A stretch of DNA of 64,000 nt from Streptomyces panaciradicis (GTDB taxonomy: Bacteria > Actinomycetota > Actinomycetes > Streptomycetales > Streptomycetaceae), in the NCBI RefSeq assembly GCF_023516615.1, contig NZ_JAMGBF010000034.1:81493-145492 (forward strand), in the 5' to 3' direction. This document shows positions 60,273-64,000 of this stretch, piece after piece. The position numbers were made by a program, and so were the translations under genes. The notes beneath the pieces are model-generated. The model made no database searches, was not told the DNA's origin, and was given only the letters and a program-made list of their open reading frames with translations. How positions within the stretch are numbered: position 1 is the first letter of the stretch; the number at the start of each line of letters is the position of its first letter.

Positions 60273-61981
60273 GCGGTCCACCTTCCGGGCAGCGGACGGG
60301 GTTCCTCCTGGGCGGCCCGCGCGACCTGCGCCGCGGTGTGCGCGACGGCCTGTTCGACGGCCGTCTCGTTGGGCGTCCAGCGGGTGTTGGTGTTGTGCAA
60401 CTGCCGTTCGGCGTCGGTGATGGCGACCTTGATGGGGATGCCGGGCCGGCCGCCGACCTTGATCAGGAAGCGGCCCCGGCCGGGCGGCTCCTCGTGCTCG
60501 CCGGAGACGCCCCAGCCGGGCGGCGAGGACCACGACGACACCAGCTCGATCTCACGCCGGGACAGACCCACCACCTTGCCGAGGTCCTCCATCTCGGCCT
60601 TCGGCAGTCCCGCGCAGACCACCATCCCGGCCCGCTCGACGAAACCCCGCGCCTTGGCCCGGTCGGAGTCGGTGCCGAGCGCCTCGGCGTCCTTGAGGGT
60701 GTGGGTGATCTTGGCGTCGCCGAGGCCCAGGGACCGGTTGAGCCGGGTCAGCGCGTCGATGCGGTCGACGATGCCGGAGGCGGCCCGCAGCGGGCGCCAC
60801 AGCTCGTCCAGGACGGTGAAGAACCAGCGCCGGGGCGCGAGTCCCGCGTCCGCCAGGGCGTGCGAGGCGGCCACCGTGCCCAGCCCGTCCGACCAGGCGG
60901 CGAGCATCGCGGCCGCGGTCAGCTGGGTGTCGGCCTCACCGATGCCGGAGATGTCGATGCACACCGCCGGCGCGTCCGGGTCGATCCGGGTGGACGTCTC
61001 GGAGGCGAAGGTGTCGCCCAGCGGACCGTCGAGGATGCCCAGCAGGGAGCGGTGCAGCGGATCGACGGCGTCCCGGTAACGGGTGTCGTCCCCGCGGTCC
61101 AGGGTCACCGCCCGCACCCGGTCGGGGCCCTCGGTGAGCACCCGCAGCAGGTCCGGCAGCAGCGCCGCGCGGCCCTTCGGGGTGCGCTCGCGGAGGTGGT
61201 GCAGCACGGCGGACAGCACGGACTGCTCGTGGTCGTCCATGGGACGGCCGCGCACGATGGTGACCAGCGCCGCCACCATGTTCAGCACACGGCCGTGCGT
61301 CTCGGCCTTCAGGACCTCGCCCGCCTCGCCGCCGATCCGCGCCGCCGCCGCGCCCATCGCGCCCGGGTCCAGGACGTTGATGCCGCCCCGGCCACGCCCG
61401 ATGGAGATCACCTGGCCGCCCAGCGCGCGCACGGTGTCCGCGTAGTCGGGCTTGAGGTCGCCGAGCACCAGCGGTACGACGCCGGTGGCGCTGAGCCCGA
61501 TCAGCATCCGGTTGACGAGCGTGGACTTGCCCAGACCCGGCATGCCGAGCATGAACAGCGACGGGTTGGAGATGTAACGGGCCCGGGTGAACCAGTTCAG
61601 CGGGTCGCCGCACACGGTGGCGCCGGTGAACAGGTGCTGCCCGAGCGGCACTCCGGTCATCGGCGAGCCCGAACCGGCGGCGAACGGCCACATGCCGCAG
61701 GCCTGCACGGTGGTGGCCCGCCACATGGTCGGCGGATCCATGTAGCCGACCCGACCGCCACCGGGGCCGTACCAGCCGCGCGGCGGGACGTAGAGCTCCT
61801 TGGGCCGGGCGGCCTTCCTACCGCTGTCGGCCTTCTTTCCCCCCGGTTTCTTCTCCGCCCAGGACGGGTCGACTTCCGCCAGTGACGCCGCGGAAGCCGC
61901 CCCCGCCGGTGACCGCCAGGCCGACTCCTCGGCGAGCCGGTCCGCCCGCTCCGCCCTCTTCTCCTCGCTCCGGCGGCTCAC
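60269..61981 (-). CDS. VirB4/TraC-like type IV secretion ATPase
   Basis: A 570-residue ATPase. Walker A is LGMPGLGKSTLVNRML near residue 160; Walker B is RRWFFTVLDELWRPL near 395. The N-terminal 60 residues are charged and low-complexity. It lacks the long VirB4 N-terminal domain, which in actinobacterial systems is supplied by the SCO6880-type protein encoded just upstream. GTG 61981 overlaps that gene's stop (GTGA) and its own stop overlaps the TraG-like ATG, so the three are tightly coupled. Confidence 0.9.
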   Translation of the reverse strand: MSRRSEEKRAERADRLAEESAWRSPAGAASAASLAEVDPSWAEKKPGGKKADSGRKAARPKELYVPPRGWYGPGGGRVGYMDPPTMWRATTVQACGMWPFAAGSGSPMTGVPLGQHLFTGATVCGDPLNWFTRARYISNPSLFMLGMPGLGKSTLVNRMLIGLSATGVVPLVLGDLKPDYADTVRALGGQVISIGRGRGGINVLDPGAMGAAAARIGGEAGEVLKAETHGRVLNMVAALVTIVRGRPMDDHEQSVLSAVLHHLRERTPKGRAALLPDLLRVLTEGPDRVRAVTLDRGDDTRYRDAVDPLHRSLLGILDGPLGDTFASETSTRIDPDAPAVCIDISGIGEADTQLTAAAMLAAWSDGLGTVAASHALADAGLAPRRWFFTVLDELWRPLRAASGIVDRIDALTRLNRSLGLGDAKITHTLKDAEALGTDSDRAKARGFVERAGMVVCAGLPKAEMEDLGKVVGLSRREIELVSSWSSPPGWGVSGEHEEPPGRGRFLIKVGGRPGIPIKVAITDAERQLHNTNTRWTPNETAVEQAVAHTAAQVARAAQEEPRPLPGRWTA

Positions 61982-63471
61982 AGCGCCTCCTGCAGCTCGT
62001 GCGGGATCAGGGTCTGCTCCCACGGAAGGATCCCGGCCGGCAGCGTGCAGGCGAACGCGGCCGCCTGCATCCGGTCCGCGGGACGCATCAGCACCCGCGA
62101 GGCCGCGGTCAGGTTCCGTACGGCGACGGTCGCGTCCGCCAGCTCGTCCATGTCGTCGACGGTGACCGTCAGCATCAGCGAGAACTCCACGAGTCCGGCG
62201 CCCGACGCCTCCTCCGCCGCGGTCTGCTCGGCCGCCCGCATCTCGGAGGCGGCCCGCGCCTGCACCATGCCGCGTCCCGAGGTGGCCATGAACTGGGCGG
62301 CGCGCCGGTCCGCCTCGACGATCCGCGCCGAGGTGGCGGGATCGATGGGCCGGTAGACGAGCGCGACCCGCTTGCGGCGGGTGCCGGGGGACGCCTCCAG
62401 CAGCCCCCGCAGCACCGAGGACCGTACGGTGCCGCGCGGCGCCAGCGTCAGCAGCCAGGTCCGGGACACCCCCGAGTCGTGCTGGTAACTGCCCACCGTC
62501 TCCACGGCGGCGGCCGGACCGGCGTCCTCCCACTCCAGGCCCGTACCGCCGTACTGGGCACGGGCGTCGAGGACGTCGGCGGCGACCGCGGGGTCGTAGG
62601 CGACCCGCACGACCTCGGCGATCCGCTCCGCCGACAGCGGGTACGCGGCCCCGCCGCCGGCCGCGACGAGCCCGCTGAGCAGACCGGGGATACGGATCGC
62701 CAGGTCGGTGATCACGTCCTCCTTGCTGCGCTTCTGGCCCGCGGGCATGCCGTAGGTGAGGGTGACGTAGGTGTGCATCTCCGAGGAGGCGGTCGGATAG
62801 CGCTCGACGACCTCCTCCATCACCGCGCGGGCCGCGGGCGGTGCGTCGGGGCGGATGCGCGGCAGCACCTCGTGGGCCAGGGTGGTGCCGGGATCGGGCG
62901 CGGTCTCCACGATCAGGGACGCGCCGCGCAGCCCGGGTTCGTGCGACAGCCGCGCCAGCCACTCGCCCCACAGCGCGACCCATACGTCGACCTGGTCGGG
63001 GTCGACCAGCGAGCCGCCGTCCGGGTCGCAGCCCAGCACGATCGTGTACAGGTTGCGCGCCGGGTGGTGCAGGACGCCGAAGGGGCGGTCGTAGGCGTCC
63101 CGGCCCTCGATCGCGGCGACCTTGTTGAGCAGGCCCGGCGGGCGGAACCGGCCGCCCGGCCGGGCGGACAGCGGCCCGGAGACGTACAGGTGCGCGCCCT
63201 TGGCCTTGCGGCTGCGCCAGCCGATGCGCAGGGTGAGCAACTGGTAGACGTTGCGCCCGTCCTGGGTGCGCAGGGCGAGCGGCGTCAGGAACAGCACGAC
63301 CGGGACGAGCACGGTCAGCGCCGCGTACAGGGAGATCAGGGACGCGAGCAGGGTGACGACGAGCCCGCCGAAGACACCGAACGTGCCGACGAGCCCGAGC
63401 GGTCCGAGCCCCGGCCGCCGTGGCCGGCGCCAGTTCCCGTAGGTCGGATGAGTGACGGCTTCCGTGGACAT
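61978..63471 (-). CDS. SCO6880-family type IV secretion-like protein
   Basis: A 497-residue protein of the SCO6880 family. Two adjacent membrane helices (about 25-70; FGVFGGLVVTLLASLISLYA, VLVPVVLFLTPLAL) follow a short cytosolic start with YGNWRRPRRPGLG. The remaining 420 residues are a soluble domain resembling the VirB4 N-terminal part, with YTIVLGCDPDGGS and QVDVWVALWGEWLARL. In S. coelicolor this gene type is adjacent to ATPase genes as here. It likely anchors the VirB4-like ATPase to the membrane. ATG 63471 is clear; upstream frame is the repeat-rich region. Confidence 0.9.
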   Translation of the reverse strand: MSTEAVTHPTYGNWRRPRRPGLGPLGLVGTFGVFGGLVVTLLASLISLYAALTVLVPVVLFLTPLALRTQDGRNVYQLLTLRIGWRSRKAKGAHLYVSGPLSARPGGRFRPPGLLNKVAAIEGRDAYDRPFGVLHHPARNLYTIVLGCDPDGGSLVDPDQVDVWVALWGEWLARLSHEPGLRGASLIVETAPDPGTTLAHEVLPRIRPDAPPAARAVMEEVVERYPTASSEMHTYVTLTYGMPAGQKRSKEDVITDLAIRIPGLLSGLVAAGGGAAYPLSAERIAEVVRVAYDPAVAADVLDARAQYGGTGLEWEDAGPAAAVETVGSYQHDSGVSRTWLLTLAPRGTVRSSVLRGLLEASPGTRRKRVALVYRPIDPATSARIVEADRRAAQFMATSGRGMVQARAASEMRAAEQTAAEEASGAGLVEFSLMLTVTVDDMDELADATVAVRNLTAASRVLMRPADRMQAAAFACTLPAGILPWEQTLIPHELQEAL

Positions 63472-64000
63472 GGGGGTCCGGTTTCCCTTCGTGAGGTGAT
63501 ACGGCCTCGGCGCTGGGCCGGGTGAGCAGGAGAGCGGGGAGGGCCGCCGGACTCTCCGGGGGGGAGCGGGAGTCCGACGGCCCGATCGGGGGACGGCGCG
63601 CGCCTGAGCGGGCCGCCGTCCTGAGGGCGGCGTGCGCTCGGGCGAGCCGCCTGGGGGCGACCCCGGGCTGGCCGCCGCGGCTGCGGCATCCGTCCGGCGG
63701 TCCGCCGCCGGGGCGGCCCACCGTCGGACGGGGGCGCCGTCCGGGCGGGCTGCCCCGAAAGGGCGTTCGCCTTTGGGGCGGGCCCACCGTTGGACGCGGG
63801 CGCCTCCCGGCGGGCCGCTGTCGGGCCGGCGTGTGCCGTCCGGGCTGGCTGCCCCGGGTCGGCATTCGCCTTTGATGCTGCCCACCGTTGGACGGGTGCC
63901 GTCCGGGCGGGCTGCCCGGGGCCGGCGTGTGCCGTCCGGGCGGGCTGTCCGGGGTCGGCGTTCGCCGCCGGAGCGGCCCCCCGTCGGACGCGAGCGCCTC
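63472..64000. repeat. GC-rich degenerate repeats at the right edge
   Basis: No gene is supported here. A degenerate unit built around CCCACCGTYGGACG recurs at about 63717, 63783 and 63881, with a weaker copy near 63977; it is linked to copies of CCGTCCGGGCGGGCTGCCC. Spacing is irregular (66, 98, 96). All six frames are open over long stretches because of composition, not coding. The region may continue beyond the window. Confidence 0.6.

Noticed and set aside
58470..63471. Conjugative plasmid or ICE
   Set aside because: No relaxase, replication gene, integrase or FtsK-type Tra protein is in view, so only a type IV secretion-like cluster can be claimed.

Overview
The window is chromosomal DNA of a Streptomyces-type actinomycete. 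GC content is very high with GC-rich third codon positions, GTG/TTG/CTG starts are common, and start/stop overlaps of the GTGA/ATGA kind recur. The families are typical of the genus: WhiJ-like XRE/DUF397 proteins, an AfsR/SARP regulator with NB-ARC and TPR parts, DUF4913, an LAETG cell-wall protein, an actinobacterial RNase P RNA. The rare TTA leucine codon, read by the developmentally controlled bldA tRNA, occurs in only a few genes.

Left part, 1-9866: ordinary core genes. A NIF3 protein, a C4 zinc-ribbon coiled-coil protein and an RNase H/phosphatase fusion form one operon. They are followed by KDPG aldolase (eda), yaaA, an RNB ribonuclease, a Uma2 nuclease-fold protein, an AraC regulator with an EamA exporter, and the RNase P RNA gene rnpB. 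The exporter reading frame runs into the first 39 nt of rnpB.

Middle part, about 9.9-43.8 kb: a large defence island beginning directly after rnpB. Its backbone is a complete BREX type 2 (Pgl) set on the minus strand: pglW, pglX, pglY, pglZ, brxD, brxHI. Three cargo groups sit inside it. (a) A plus-strand pair between pglZ and brxD: a DUF262 (GmrSD/BrxU-like) protein and a CBS-pair protein with a HEPN-like RxxxxH C-terminus. (b) A WhiJ-type regulatory trio (XRE, DUF397, HATPase) between pglX and pglY. (c) An ATPase-DUF234 protein. The presumed target-recognition part of pglX is a sharp low-GC patch. To the right of pglW lie a small membrane protein, an HsdM/HsdS pair without HsdR, an HNH endonuclease with an apparent EVE/PUA-like domain and a phosphorothioate-binding-like domain, a membrane protein, an unknown protein, and a protein with a tRNA-guanine-transglycosylase-type zinc site.

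Right part, 44.2-64 kb: cell-surface and secretion genes. These are an LAETG sortase substrate, small membrane and secreted proteins, a thaumatin/GH128 secreted protein, an AfsR-like regulator with a TTA codon, a ChW-like anchored protein, DUF4913, two low-complexity proteins, an NlpC/P60 hydrolase, and a minus-strand type IV secretion-like ATPase operon (SCO6880 family, VirB4-like, TraG/TraD-like). Six sites here share TGAACC-N15/16-CCGTTGT in the correct orientation ahead of secreted, envelope or uncharacterised cluster genes; this looks like the promoter of one ECF sigma factor (BldN is one candidate). A 58-bp tandem repeat array appears to have grown out of the 3' end of a small gene.

Two results stand out: the embedded DUF262/CBS-HEPN pair plus the sulfur-sensing-like HNH/HsdMS cluster in the BREX island, and the shared promoter motif. 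Functions come from reading motifs by eye; no database search was run.
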